The translations under genes and the position numbers were made by a program. DNA of 64,000 nucleotides from Agrobacterium leguminum (GTDB taxonomy: Bacteria; Pseudomonadota; Alphaproteobacteria; Rhizobiales; Rhizobiaceae), in NCBI RefSeq assembly GCF_015704895.1, contig NZ_JADQWB010000014.1:1-64000 (forward strand). Reading direction: 5' to 3'. Below the pieces are notes generated by a model. The model worked only from the letters and a program-made list of their open reading frames with translations, did no database searches and was not told where the DNA came from. Positions 1 to 8,840 of the stretch are shown piece after piece (position 1 is the stretch's first letter; every line of letters begins with the position of its first letter).

Positions 1-816
1 GGATATGACCTGACGCGGCTGTTCGTGGGCTCGGAAGGAACGCTGGGGATCATCACCGAAGTAACGCTGCGTCTCTACGGAATTCCGGAAACCATCTCGG
101 CCGCACTCTGCTCTTTCGAGAGCGTCGAACAAGCGGTGGCAGCTGCCATTCAGGTCGTGCAGCTTGGCATCCCGGTCGCCCGCATGGAGCTTATGGACCG
201 TGGCCTGATAAAGGCCGTCAACGCCTATTCCGGGCTGCACCTGAAGATCGAGGATACGTTGGCTTTCGAGTTTCATGGCTCACCCGCCGGCGTTCAGGAG
301 CAGGTCGACATGGTATTCGCCATCGTGGAGGAACATGGCGGCAAGGATTTCGAGTGGGCCAATGCGCCTGAGGAGCGCAACCGTCTCTGGAAAGCGAGGC
401 ATAATGCGTTTTATGCCGTCGTATCGCAGAGGCCAAACGCCAAAGGCTGGTCATCGGATGTCTGTGTTCCGGTCTCGCAGCTCAGCAACTGCATATTGAA
501 GACCCGCGAACTTCTAAAGGATTGCAGCGTACCGGCGGCTATCCTCGGCCATGTCGGCGACGGCAATTATCATGTCGTCTTCGCGGTCGATCCCGGCAAT
601 GCGGAAGAGCTGGGCGAAGTGGCGGCGATCAACAAGAAGATGGTGCGATATGCGCTGTCTGTCGGCGGCACCTCGACCGGCGAACATGGCGTCGGCACCG
701 GGAAGATCGCTTATCTGCGCGAGGAACATGGCGAGGCGGTCGATCTGATGGCGCTCATCAAACATGCGGTCGATCCTGCCGGCATCATGAACCCCGGGAA
801 AATCCTGCCGAACTAG
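1..816 (+). CDS. FAD-linked oxidase, C-terminal part (D-lactate/glycolate dehydrogenase family)
   Basis: The gene is cut by the window start; the frame is open from base 1 and 271 codons are seen. The first residues (GYDLTRLFVGSEGTLGIITE) are the end of a FAD_binding_4 domain, and the rest is an FAD-oxidase_C domain. Family marks are GHVGDGNYH in the middle and STGEHGVGTGK near the end, with the usual MNPGKILPN finish. Such enzymes oxidise a 2-hydroxy acid (D-lactate, glycolate, D-2-hydroxyglutarate) and pass electrons to quinone or cytochrome. The exact substrate cannot be told from this part. The next gene starts 38 bases downstream on the same strand, so the two may be co-transcribed. Confidence 0.88.
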   Translation, partial: GYDLTRLFVGSEGTLGIITEVTLRLYGIPETISAALCSFESVEQAVAAAIQVVQLGIPVARMELMDRGLIKAVNAYSGLHLKIEDTLAFEFHGSPAGVQEQVDMVFAIVEEHGGKDFEWANAPEERNRLWKARHNAFYAVVSQRPNAKGWSSDVCVPVSQLSNCILKTRELLKDCSVPAAILGHVGDGNYHVVFAVDPGNAEELGEVAAINKKMVRYALSVGGTSTGEHGVGTGKIAYLREEHGEAVDLMALIKHAVDPAGIMNPGKILPN

Positions 817-854
817 AATTGCCACTTTGCAGTCGATGATCGTGAGGCCATGCG

Positions 855-3260
855 ATGAATTCCTTCAAAACTCACAGTTCCCACTGGGGGGCATTCTCTG
901 GACGGCTTGCAAATGGGCGACTGGAGATCGAGCCCCATCCCGGTGACCCGCATCCATCACCGCTGCTGGGCAATCTTCCGGCGATTGCCGACAGCCCCGT
1001 TCGCATCAGACGGCCTGCCGTTCGGCGGGGCTGGCTCGAACGCGAGACCGGCCACGCGCAGCGACGCGGCGCTGACGACTATGTCGAAGTCAGCTGGGCC
1101 GAAGCGACGAAGCTGGTCGCGGATGAGCTGAGACGGGTCTATGACCGTCATGGTCCGGGCGCGGTATTCGGCGGCTCCTATGGCTGGTCGAGCGCCGGCC
1201 GGTTTCATCATGCGCAAAGCCAGATTCACCGCTTTTTGAATGTCCTTGGCGGATATGTCCGGTCCGTCAACACCTATAGTTCCGGCGCAGCCATGGTCAT
1301 AATTCCCCATGTGCTTGGACCGTATGACAGCTTCGACCGCAAAAGCGTGACCTGGGATGCGATCGAACGCAGCAGCGAGCTGGTGCTTGCCTTCGGTGGG
1401 ATGGCGATCAAGAATGCCGATGTCCACGGCGGAGGGATCAGCACGCACACCGTTCGGCAGAAACTGGCCGGCGCGAGCGCTCGCGGTGCGCATTTCACAT
1501 TCGTCAGCCCCCTGGCGGACGATTTTCCCGCTAATGCGGGTGCCGAGTGGCTTCCTATTATTCCCGGTACGGACGTGGCAATGATGCTCGGGCTTGCGCA
1601 CGTCCTCGTGACCGAAGGACTGCACGACCGGACGTTTCTGGAGCGTTATACGGTTGGATATGACCGGTTCGAAAACTATCTTCTTGGCAGTGAGGACGGC
1701 CAGCACAAAAGCCCCGAATGGGCGGCCGCGATCTGCAACATCGCCCCGGAGACGATCCGCAAGCTGGCGCGCAGGATGGCCGGTTCGAGAACCCTGATCA
1801 CGGTCAGCCACTCGCTTCAGCGGGCCGATTATGGCGAACAGCCGGTGTGGATAGGCATTGTCCTTGCCGCCATGCTCGGCCAGATCGGATTGGACGGCGG
1901 CGGATTTTCCTATTCCCTCGGCGCGTTGGGCAATATCGGCAAGAACCTGCTCGCCGTTCCCTTGCCAACGCTGCAGCAATTCAAAAACCCCGTGCCGGAC
2001 TATATTCCCTGTGCACGCATCGCCGATATGCTGCTCAATCCCGGTGCCGAGTTCCACTACAACGGGCACGCGCTTCGTTATCCCGATATCCGGCTTGTCT
2101 ATTGGGCGGGCGGCAATCCATTTCACCATCATCAGGATATCAACCGGCTGCGGGCCGCTTTCAGGCGTCCCGAAACGATCATTGTCCACGAATCTGCCTG
2201 GACCTCCACCGCGCGACATGCCGATATCGTGCTGCCCGCCACGACCACGCTTGAGCGTGACGACATCGGCGCTGCCGATCGCGATCCCCTGATGATCGCC
2301 ATGAAGCGGCTGATCGACCCCGTCGGCGAGGCACGCGACGATTATGAGATATTCGCCGGGATTGCGCGGGAACTTGGCAGGTTCGATGCCTTTACCGAAA
2401 ACCGCAGCAGCGGAGAATGGCTCGCCTTCCTGTACGAGACGACCCGTCAGGCGCTTGCGGCGGGCGGCCACGACGCACCGGACTTTGAGACCTTCTGGAA
2501 GCGGGGAGAACTGCTCCTTCCAGTCAAGCCAGACGACGGTGGCCCGGCGCGCGCTTTCCTTCAGGACCCCGGAACGAAGCCGCTGGCGACGCCGTCAGGA
2601 AAGATCGAAATCTTTTCAGAGACTGTCGAGAGCTTCGAATATGATGACTGCAAAGGTCATCCGCGCTGGTATCCGCCAAGAATGGAGACGCCCGATGATG
2701 CCCGCCTCCATCCCCTGCATCTCGTCTGCAATCAGCCGTATCAACGTCTGCACAGCCAGCTGGACTATGGAGATTTCAGCCGTTCGACCAAGATCAGGGA
2801 TCGGGAACCTGTCCGCATCCATCCGACCGACGCTTCGGCCCGTGAAATATCTGACGGCGACGTCGTCAGGCTTTTTAATGCGCGCGGCAGCTGTCTCGCT
2901 GGCGCCGTCATCAGTGAAGACGTCATGCCGGGCGTGATGCAGCTTGCCACCGGCGCATGGTTCGAGCCACAGGATGCCACGGTGGACAATTCCATCTGCA
3001 TCCATGGCAATCCCAATATCCTGACCCGCGACATCGGCACTTCGAAACTGTCGCAGGGTTCGACCGGCCAGATCGCCAAGGTGGAGATTGAGCTTTTCAC
3101 CGGCGACTTGCCGCCCGTCAGGGTTTTAGAAGCCATGACATTTACGCCGCGTGACAAAGCGTCTTCGTCGCCAGGCCATCATCGATCACCGGAGCAAGAC
3201 GGCAATTCAAGGGCGTCTGAAACGCCAATCCAAACAGTCGGCAAAATGGCGATAAAATAA
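855..3260 (+). CDS. Molybdopterin oxidoreductase, BisC/DMSO-TMAO reductase type
   Basis: 801 residues, the normal size for biotin sulfoxide/DMSO/TMAO reductases. It starts with the family's SHWGAF motif (residues 9-14) and has no twin-arginine signal, so it is probably cytoplasmic like BisC. The region near residue 140 (NTYSSGAA) matches the part of DMSO-reductase-type enzymes that supplies the serine ligand to molybdenum. A molydop-binding C-terminal domain follows from about residue 620 (LHLVCNQPYQRLHSQLDYG). Expected activity is reduction of an S-oxide or N-oxide such as biotin or methionine sulfoxide. The neighbouring transporter and flavin monooxygenases suggest a sulfur-compound role, which is inference. 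The last 50 residues are low in complexity and unlike the family. Confidence 0.85.
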   Translation: MNSFKTHSSHWGAFSGRLANGRLEIEPHPGDPHPSPLLGNLPAIADSPVRIRRPAVRRGWLERETGHAQRRGADDYVEVSWAEATKLVADELRRVYDRHGPGAVFGGSYGWSSAGRFHHAQSQIHRFLNVLGGYVRSVNTYSSGAAMVIIPHVLGPYDSFDRKSVTWDAIERSSELVLAFGGMAIKNADVHGGGISTHTVRQKLAGASARGAHFTFVSPLADDFPANAGAEWLPIIPGTDVAMMLGLAHVLVTEGLHDRTFLERYTVGYDRFENYLLGSEDGQHKSPEWAAAICNIAPETIRKLARRMAGSRTLITVSHSLQRADYGEQPVWIGIVLAAMLGQIGLDGGGFSYSLGALGNIGKNLLAVPLPTLQQFKNPVPDYIPCARIADMLLNPGAEFHYNGHALRYPDIRLVYWAGGNPFHHHQDINRLRAAFRRPETIIVHESAWTSTARHADIVLPATTTLERDDIGAADRDPLMIAMKRLIDPVGEARDDYEIFAGIARELGRFDAFTENRSSGEWLAFLYETTRQALAAGGHDAPDFETFWKRGELLLPVKPDDGGPARAFLQDPGTKPLATPSGKIEIFSETVESFEYDDCKGHPRWYPPRMETPDDARLHPLHLVCNQPYQRLHSQLDYGDFSRSTKIRDREPVRIHPTDASAREISDGDVVRLFNARGSCLAGAVISEDVMPGVMQLATGAWFEPQDATVDNSICIHGNPNILTRDIGTSKLSQGSTGQIAKVEIELFTGDLPPVRVLEAMTFTPRDKASSSPGHHRSPEQDGNSRASETPIQTVGKMAIK

Positions 3261-3272
3261 TTCACTAAATCG

Positions 3273-3350
3273 ATAGAAAAAGAATAACCAGTCTTTCTCC
3301 CTCACGCCCGGCTGCTAGTTTATGGGCAAGATAAACACGCAACGAGGGAC
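3273..3350 (+). promoter_or_regulatory. Shared promoter region, copy A
   Basis: The 27 bases from 3273 (ATAGAAAAAGAATAACC, then GTCTTTCTC) match the 27 bases from 9996 at 21 positions when compared by eye. The likeness continues through a GCCCGGCT/GCCGGCT block to a common AAACACNNAANGAG just before the first ribosome-binding site. Two transcription units of the same module therefore seem to share a promoter and operator, probably for sulfur-status control. The regulator is not known. Confidence 0.5.
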
Positions 3351-3356
3351 CGCGTC

Positions 3357-3422
3357 ATGACTGGAATATGTAGAAGCGGGCGCGCTCCTCAGCCAAGCGA
3401 ACTCCCACGAGCCGCTCGCTAA
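3357..3422 (+). CDS. Possible leader peptide, 21 residues
   Basis: ATG at 3357 is preceded by GAGGGA with 7-base spacing. It opens a 21-codon frame reading MTGICRSGR, then APQPSELPRAAR, and ending with TAA. It lies immediately downstream of promoter copy A and 174 bases before the binding-protein gene. The single early Cys and the placement at the front of a sulfur-linked operon would suit a translated attenuator, but nothing beyond the start signal proves that it is translated. Confidence 0.35.
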   Translation: MTGICRSGRAPQPSELPRAAR

Positions 3423-3596
3423 CCCTCGCGACGCCCAACCCGACTGCCCAATGAATTCAAGCATTCTCCCGCTCGGCTGAAAGGCCGACGCGGCAACGGT
3501 TTGACATGCCTGCTGCCAATGATGGCGGCCGCATGTGCGTCCGCAGGAGATGCCGAAATTGCAACGAAAAAACTTTGAATTTTTCAGGATCATATC

Positions 3597-5252
3597 ATGA
3601 CAAGACGTTCTTTCTCATTCTCCCTGTCGCGTCGCCGGCTGCTTTTCACGGCCTCTCTGGCAGTCTCCGCCTCGCTGTTTTTATCGACAGCGGCACCTCT
3701 GAGCGCAGTGGCGGCGGATACGCCGCACGATGGCGGTGACATCACCTTTCTGATCGATTCACTGGGCGACACCTGGATCCCAAACAACAGCGCCATCTCC
3801 AGTTTCCAGGGCCACATCTGGGGGCATGTGACGGATAAGCTGCTTTACGTCGATGCGGAAGGCAAGGTCAGCCCATGGATCGCCGAACGCTGGGAGCAGA
3901 ACGACACCGCAACGGAATTCACCCTTCACTTAAAGAGCGGCGTGACTTTCTCGGATGGCGAACCGCTTGATGCGAAAGCCGTCGTCGCCAATCTCGACAT
4001 CTGGTATGCCGGCCGCAAGAGCGAGGGGATCAACCCGATCGGCCTCTTCCCGAAGACCTACGATCACGCCGAGGCGGTCGATGCCACGACGGTCAAGGTA
4101 TTCTTCAAGAAGCCCACGCTCGGTTTCATTCCAACCCTTGGCTATCACGGCTCCATCCTGATCTCTCCCAAGAGCATCGCCCAGCCTGCCGGCCAGCAGG
4201 CCGACCTCAGCAAGACCGCCGGCAGCGGACCTTACGTGGTGGAGTCGTGGAAAGAGGGCGATCATGTCACTCTGGTCAAGCGCAAGGACTACAATTGGGG
4301 TCCGGCCGCAGTCGGCCATACCGGACCCGCCTATCTCGATACCATCACCTACAAGCTGGTTTCGGAACCATCCCTCCGCGTCGCTTCCGTTCAGTCCGGT
4401 CAGGCGGACGTCGCCTACAATGCCTCGCCCCAGGAGCTGAAATCGCTCAAGGAGGAGGGCTTCACCGTCGCGACCCCGCGTTACCTCGGCTTCGTCAACG
4501 GCTGGGCAGTCAACACCAAGCTTCAACCCTATGATGACGTGAAGGTGCGCCAGGCTCTCCAGGCAGGCATCAACCGTCAGGAAATCATCGACACCGTCTA
4601 TACGCAGGACTGGAAGCTTGCGACGTCGTTCATCCAGAGCAACGTGCCCGGCGCTACGGATCACAGCGATCTCCTCGCCTATAATCCGGACAAGTCGGAG
4701 AAGCTTCTGGACGAAGCCGGATGGGTCAAGGGCGCGGATGGCGTTCGGGTGAAAGACGGCAAGCCGCTTGAATTGACGATCCATTCCAATCCTTATCTGG
4801 CAACTTCGAAATCCGTCGATGAACTGATTGCCCAGCAGCTCGGCCGGCTCGGATGGAAGGTCAACATCAGGGCTTATGATGTCGTGACCTACGGCGAGAA
4901 GGTCAAATTCGGCGGCGCCGCAGTTCCCGCATATGAAGTCACACGCAGCTTCATCGACGCCGGCACGGTCGCCAGCATCCTGACCAACGCCAACAATGGC
5001 GAGAACTGGTTTGCGCTCGATGAGCGCGATGCGACGCTCAACGATCTTCGCGACAAAATCGCCGGCGCAGGTTCCGTCGAAGACAGAAAGCCGCTTCTGG
5101 ACAGCCTGCAGAAATATCTGCTGGAACAGGGCTACTTCATACCGCGCACGCAGATCGTTCAGCGCATTTACGTGCAGTCGCCGAAGCTGAAGGGCGAAGT
5201 CTACAATGGTGTCGCCTACGCCAGCTATTACACAGCGTTCATTGCCGAATGA
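3597..5252 (+). CDS. ABC transporter substrate-binding protein, peptide/opine family (SBP_bac_5)
   Basis: 551 residues, the usual length for DppA/OppA-type proteins. The N-terminus carries an arginine-rich start with a twin-arginine-like SRRRLLF, then a long hydrophobic stretch and an AVAA cleavage region near residue 40, so export to the periplasm is expected. The SBP_bac_5 domain spans about residues 80-470 (for example FTLHLKSGVTFSDGEPLDA). It heads a four-gene transporter set with two permeases and a double ATPase. The ligand is unknown. The monooxygenases that follow in the same operon suggest an organosulfur compound rather than a peptide. Confidence 0.9.
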   Translation: MTRRSFSFSLSRRRLLFTASLAVSASLFLSTAAPLSAVAADTPHDGGDITFLIDSLGDTWIPNNSAISSFQGHIWGHVTDKLLYVDAEGKVSPWIAERWEQNDTATEFTLHLKSGVTFSDGEPLDAKAVVANLDIWYAGRKSEGINPIGLFPKTYDHAEAVDATTVKVFFKKPTLGFIPTLGYHGSILISPKSIAQPAGQQADLSKTAGSGPYVVESWKEGDHVTLVKRKDYNWGPAAVGHTGPAYLDTITYKLVSEPSLRVASVQSGQADVAYNASPQELKSLKEEGFTVATPRYLGFVNGWAVNTKLQPYDDVKVRQALQAGINRQEIIDTVYTQDWKLATSFIQSNVPGATDHSDLLAYNPDKSEKLLDEAGWVKGADGVRVKDGKPLELTIHSNPYLATSKSVDELIAQQLGRLGWKVNIRAYDVVTYGEKVKFGGAAVPAYEVTRSFIDAGTVASILTNANNGENWFALDERDATLNDLRDKIAGAGSVEDRKPLLDSLQKYLLEQGYFIPRTQIVQRIYVQSPKLKGEVYNGVAYASYYTAFIAE

Positions 5253-5290
5253 GGCCAGCACCCACCGAGTAACGTCAAGGAGGTGACGGC

Positions 5291-6301
5291 ATGAGCAATG
5301 CCTACCTAACCTACGCCGCAAAGCGGCTCGGCCAGGCGATCGTCGTCATCCTTCTGGCTTATGTCTTCACCTTCGTGGTCGTCAGCGTTTTGCCTGGCGA
5401 CCCGATCACCAGCGTTCTGCGCAACCCGCAGAACGGTTTCACCGAGCAGGAGATCGCCGAGATCATTGCTGCACAGGGGCTGGACAGGCCGATCGTCGTG
5501 CAGCTCTGGCACTCCCTGTCGGCATTCCTGACGGGCGACCTCGGCATTTCCATGCGCTCCAACCGACCGGTCTCGACGCTCATCGCCGAGGTGCTGCCAT
5601 CGACGCTGGTCTTGGCCACCGCCGGACTGACGGTCGCCTTGATCCTCGCCTTTGCCGTTGCCTATGGCACACAGGTCGTGCCGAAACGATATGGGCAGGG
5701 GCTGCTGCGGGCCTTCCCCTCGCTGTTCCTGTCGACACCCAATTTCGTCATCGGCCTGTTTCTGATCCATCTCTTCGGTTTTCAGCTCAGGCTGTTCCGG
5801 GTCATCGAACCCGACAGCTTCTGGGCGACACTGTTTGCGGCGATCACCATCGGCATACCGTTTTCCGCACAGATCGCGGAAGTCCTGATCGCCAATCTCG
5901 ATCATGAAGCGGAGCAGGATTACGCGGCGGTTGCCCGCAGCCGCGGTATCGGGCCGAGAAGGCTTTTCACGACACATCTGCTCAAGCCCGCTTCGTTGCC
6001 GGTGGTGACCGTTATCGCCCTGACAGTGGGCGAACTTCTGGGCAACTCGCTGATCACGGAAACCGTGTTCGGCCGCACCGGCATCGGCAGTCTCGTACAG
6101 CGCTCCGTCAGCACGCAGGACCTGCCCGTCCTGCAGGCCATCGTCTCGCTGGGAGCCGTGGTGTTCGTCGTCGTCAACCTTATCGCCGATCTTCTCTATC
6201 CGCTGCTCGATCCGCGGGTGAAAATTATCGTCGGCCGAAAACGTCGTCTGGCAACCGTCGACGATACGCCGCTTGGCCTTGAAACGGGGGCCAAACCATG
6301 A
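5291..6301 (+). CDS. ABC transporter permease, DppB type
   Basis: 336 residues with an N-terminal membrane helix followed by the typical periplasmic loop (SVLPGDPITSVL) and a five-helix binding-protein-dependent transport domain. The EAA-type cytoplasmic loop is visible as DYAAVARSRGIGPRRLF. It lies 38 bases after the binding protein, with a good AAGGAGGTG ribosome-binding site. Its stop overlaps the next permease start by 4 bases (ATGA), which indicates translational coupling. Confidence 0.92.
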   Translation: MSNAYLTYAAKRLGQAIVVILLAYVFTFVVVSVLPGDPITSVLRNPQNGFTEQEIAEIIAAQGLDRPIVVQLWHSLSAFLTGDLGISMRSNRPVSTLIAEVLPSTLVLATAGLTVALILAFAVAYGTQVVPKRYGQGLLRAFPSLFLSTPNFVIGLFLIHLFGFQLRLFRVIEPDSFWATLFAAITIGIPFSAQIAEVLIANLDHEAEQDYAAVARSRGIGPRRLFTTHLLKPASLPVVTVIALTVGELLGNSLITETVFGRTGIGSLVQRSVSTQDLPVLQAIVSLGAVVFVVVNLIADLLYPLLDPRVKIIVGRKRRLATVDDTPLGLETGAKP

Positions 6302-7143
6302 GCCTTATCTCCAGCCCGGTCTCCGGCAGCAATCCGTTCGAGAAGCTGAAAGCTCTCAACATCACCGCAACCGTCGCCCTTTCCCTCCTCGTCATCGCCA
6401 TCGTCGTCGCCTGGTCGATTGCGCCGCAACTGTTCACCAGCCAGAGCCCAATCAACGGCGTTCCGGCGGACAAGCTTCTTGCGCCAAGTTTTGCGCACTG
6501 GTTCGGCACCGATCATCTGGGGCGCGATCTCTATACACGGGTCGTTTATGGCACGGCTTCATCCGTATCGAGCGCCCTGGTCGCTGTCGTCATCGGCGTC
6601 TTCATCGGCGGGTTGATCGGTTTGCTCGCCGGATTTTTCGGCGGCTGGGTGGATATCGTCTTTGCGCGTTTTGTCGACGTGCTGCTGTCCATCCCGAAGT
6701 TCCTGCTCGCGGTCATCATCGTCACGGCCATCGGCTTCGAAACGATCAATGCGGCGATTGCGACAGGCATATCGGCCATCGCCTTCTTCGCCCGCGTGGC
6801 TCGCTCCGAGGTCATCAAGACCCGTCAGGCGACCTTCGTGGAGGCGTCCTTTCTGCTGGGGGGCTCGCGCCGCTACATCGTTTTGAGACACGTCCTTCCA
6901 AACGCATCCCGCTCGATGCTGCCGCTGGCCGTGCTGCAATTCGGCGAGTCCATTCTGGTGATCGCCAGCCTCGCCTTCCTCGGCTACGGCGACCCTCCGC
7001 CGTCTTCCGACTGGGGCCTGCTGATTTCAATCGGCAAGGACTACCTCAAATGGCCTTGGCTCGTTTATGCGCCCGCGTTCGTTACGATCGTGACCGTCCT
7101 CTCTGTCAACAGGATCAGCCGATGGCTTCGCAAATCGCACTGA
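6298..7143 (+). CDS. ABC transporter permease, DppC type
   Basis: 281 residues with the GTDHLGRDLYTRVVYG motif typical of DppC/OppC, then transport helices and the EAA loop around TRQATFVEASFLLGGSRR. It pairs with the upstream DppB-type permease to form the membrane channel of the importer. The start overlaps the previous stop, and the end overlaps the ATPase start by 22 bases. Confidence 0.92.
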   Translation: MSLISSPVSGSNPFEKLKALNITATVALSLLVIAIVVAWSIAPQLFTSQSPINGVPADKLLAPSFAHWFGTDHLGRDLYTRVVYGTASSVSSALVAVVIGVFIGGLIGLLAGFFGGWVDIVFARFVDVLLSIPKFLLAVIIVTAIGFETINAAIATGISAIAFFARVARSEVIKTRQATFVEASFLLGGSRRYIVLRHVLPNASRSMLPLAVLQFGESILVIASLAFLGYGDPPPSSDWGLLISIGKDYLKWPWLVYAPAFVTIVTVLSVNRISRWLRKSH

Positions 7144-8840
7144 AAACAGCGCCAATCCTTCCCGAGTTCGTGGCAGCGTCTCCACAACACGCGACGCCCC
7201 TCCTTGCGGTCGAAAATCTCGCCGTTTCCTATGGGCGGCAGGAGGTCGTCCATAATATCGGTTTCGAAATCGGGCGCGGCGAAAGCCTTGCCCTCATCGG
7301 GGAATCCGGTTCTGGAAAGTCGACAATCGCGAAAGCCGTGCTGCGGCTTCTTCCCAACGGTGCGAACGCCACGGGTCAGGTCGTTTTCGACAGGCAGAAC
7401 ATTCTGGCACTGCCGGAACGGCGTTTCAGGCTGTTTCGCGGCCGTGAAATCGGTTTCGTGCCGCAGGATCCAGGCAACTCTCTCAATCCCGTGAGAACAA
7501 TCGGCTCGCAGGCGCTGGAGGCCGCAGCGCTGACGGAAGAGGTCAACCCTTCGATCCGCAAGACACTTATTCTCGAAACATTCGCCAAGGTGGGTCTCGA
7601 CAATCCGCAACGGGTCTACGATTCCTATCCACATCAACTGTCCGGCGGGATGTTGCAGCGCGTGCTGATCGCGCTCGCAATATTGCCGCGCCCTGCACTG
7701 CTGGTGGCGGACGAGCCGACTTCGGCACTCGACGTAACGATCCAGAAGCGTATCCTCGATCTCCTCTCCCGCCTGCGGGATGAGCTGAATATCAGCCTGC
7801 TTCTCATTACCCACGACCTCGCAATAGCGGCGGAGAGGGCAGACAATCTCGTCGTGCTGAAGAACGGCGTCGTGCAGGAAGCAGGCAGGACGTCGGCCGT
7901 TTTTTCCTCCCCCTCCTCACCCTATGCCAAAAAGCTCCATGGCGACGTGCCCGCGCTCAACCCGGAGCGTTATGCCAAATTTCGCGATCCGGGGTTCAGC
8001 CTTCTCGAGAGCGACAAATCGCCAAAGATCGCCGTCAGCGGCGTCACCAAGCGTTTCACGGTCGATGGCAAAACCCTGACGGCGGTGGACGATATTTCGT
8101 TTACGGTTCCGGCGGGCACAACCCATGCCCTCGTCGGCGAATCCGGCTCCGGCAAGACCACGACGATCCGCCTGCTGCTGGGGCTCGAAGAGCCGGAAAG
8201 CGGCACGATCACGGTTGCCGACGAGACCGTCACGAGTAAAAGCCGGGCTTCGCTCCGGTCCGTCTGGCGGCATCTTCAACTCGTTTACCAGAACCCGTTT
8301 ACGTCGCTCGACCCGACATGGAAGGTGGGGCAGCTTGTGCGTGAACCACTCGACCGATTCGAGATCGGGACGCCGAAAGAGCGATCCGAGCGGGTACGGG
8401 AAGCGCTCGCGAATGTCGGCCTGAGCGAGCACCTCCTGGAGCGCAAACCGTCGGCCCTCTCCGGCGGGCAGCGTCAGCGTGTGGCAATCGCCCGTGCGCT
8501 GGTCCTCAAACCGGATGTGATCGTGCTGGACGAACCCACATCCGCTCTCGATGTTAGCGTGCAGGCGGATATCGTCGAGGTTCTGCTGTCGCTGCAGGCG
8601 AAGCTCGGCCTGACCTATGTTTTCGTTTCGCATGACCTCGCCCTGGTCCGGCAACTTGCGCACAGCGTTTCGGTGATGCAGCGGGGACGCATCGTCGAGC
8701 ATGGAGCCGTCACCGAGATTTTCGGCAATCCGAGACACGAATATACCGCGTCCCTGCTGAACTCCATCCCGTCGGGCATTGCCGGAACAGTTCGCATTCC
8801 CGCGGTTCGGCACGCTCTGCGCAAGGAGCAACTCGCATGA
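7122..8840 (+). CDS. Dual ABC transporter ATP-binding protein (fused DppD-DppF type)
   Basis: 572 residues from ATG 7122; the open frame runs further upstream, but that part overlaps the permease gene and reads as noise. It has two complete ATPase domains. The first has Walker A GESGSGKST and signature LSGGMLQRV; the second has Walker A GESGSGKTT, signature LSGGQRQRV and Walker B VIVLDEPTSALD. Peptide importers usually use two separate ATPases, so this fused form alone can power the two-permease channel. The 3' end overlaps the next gene by 4 bases. Confidence 0.92.
   Translation: MASQIALKTAPILPEFVAASPQHATPLLAVENLAVSYGRQEVVHNIGFEIGRGESLALIGESGSGKSTIAKAVLRLLPNGANATGQVVFDRQNILALPERRFRLFRGREIGFVPQDPGNSLNPVRTIGSQALEAAALTEEVNPSIRKTLILETFAKVGLDNPQRVYDSYPHQLSGGMLQRVLIALAILPRPALLVADEPTSALDVTIQKRILDLLSRLRDELNISLLLITHDLAIAAERADNLVVLKNGVVQEAGRTSAVFSSPSSPYAKKLHGDVPALNPERYAKFRDPGFSLLESDKSPKIAVSGVTKRFTVDGKTLTAVDDISFTVPAGTTHALVGESGSGKTTTIRLLLGLEEPESGTITVADETVTSKSRASLRSVWRHLQLVYQNPFTSLDPTWKVGQLVREPLDRFEIGTPKERSERVREALANVGLSEHLLERKPSALSGGQRQRVAIARALVLKPDVIVLDEPTSALDVSVQADIVEVLLSLQAKLGLTYVFVSHDLALVRQLAHSVSVMQRGRIVEHGAVTEIFGNPRHEYTASLLNSIPSGIAGTVRIPAVRHALRKEQLA

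Larger units (their letters stand above)
3261..3596 (+). other. Intergenic region with promoter and leader
   Basis: 336 bases without a long gene. It holds an AT-rich promoter-like stretch (about 3261-3345) that closely resembles the one before the gene at 10079, then a short leader ORF (3357-3422). About 170 bases with no recognisable feature follow, up to the binding-protein gene. A long untranslated leader of this kind could host attenuation. Confidence 0.5.

Noticed and set aside
957..2471. Long minus-strand frame (504 codons) opposite the molybdoenzyme gene
   Set aside because: It lies wholly antisense to a clear family member and has no motif of its own; high-GC codon use produces such mirror frames.
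3930..5321. Minus-strand frame (463 codons) opposite the binding-protein gene
   Set aside because: Antisense shadow with no start signal or family likeness.
6273..7121. Upstream extension of the dual ATPase reading frame
   Set aside because: It overlaps the whole DppC-type permease and contains no family sequence; ATG 7122 fits the ATPase domain start.
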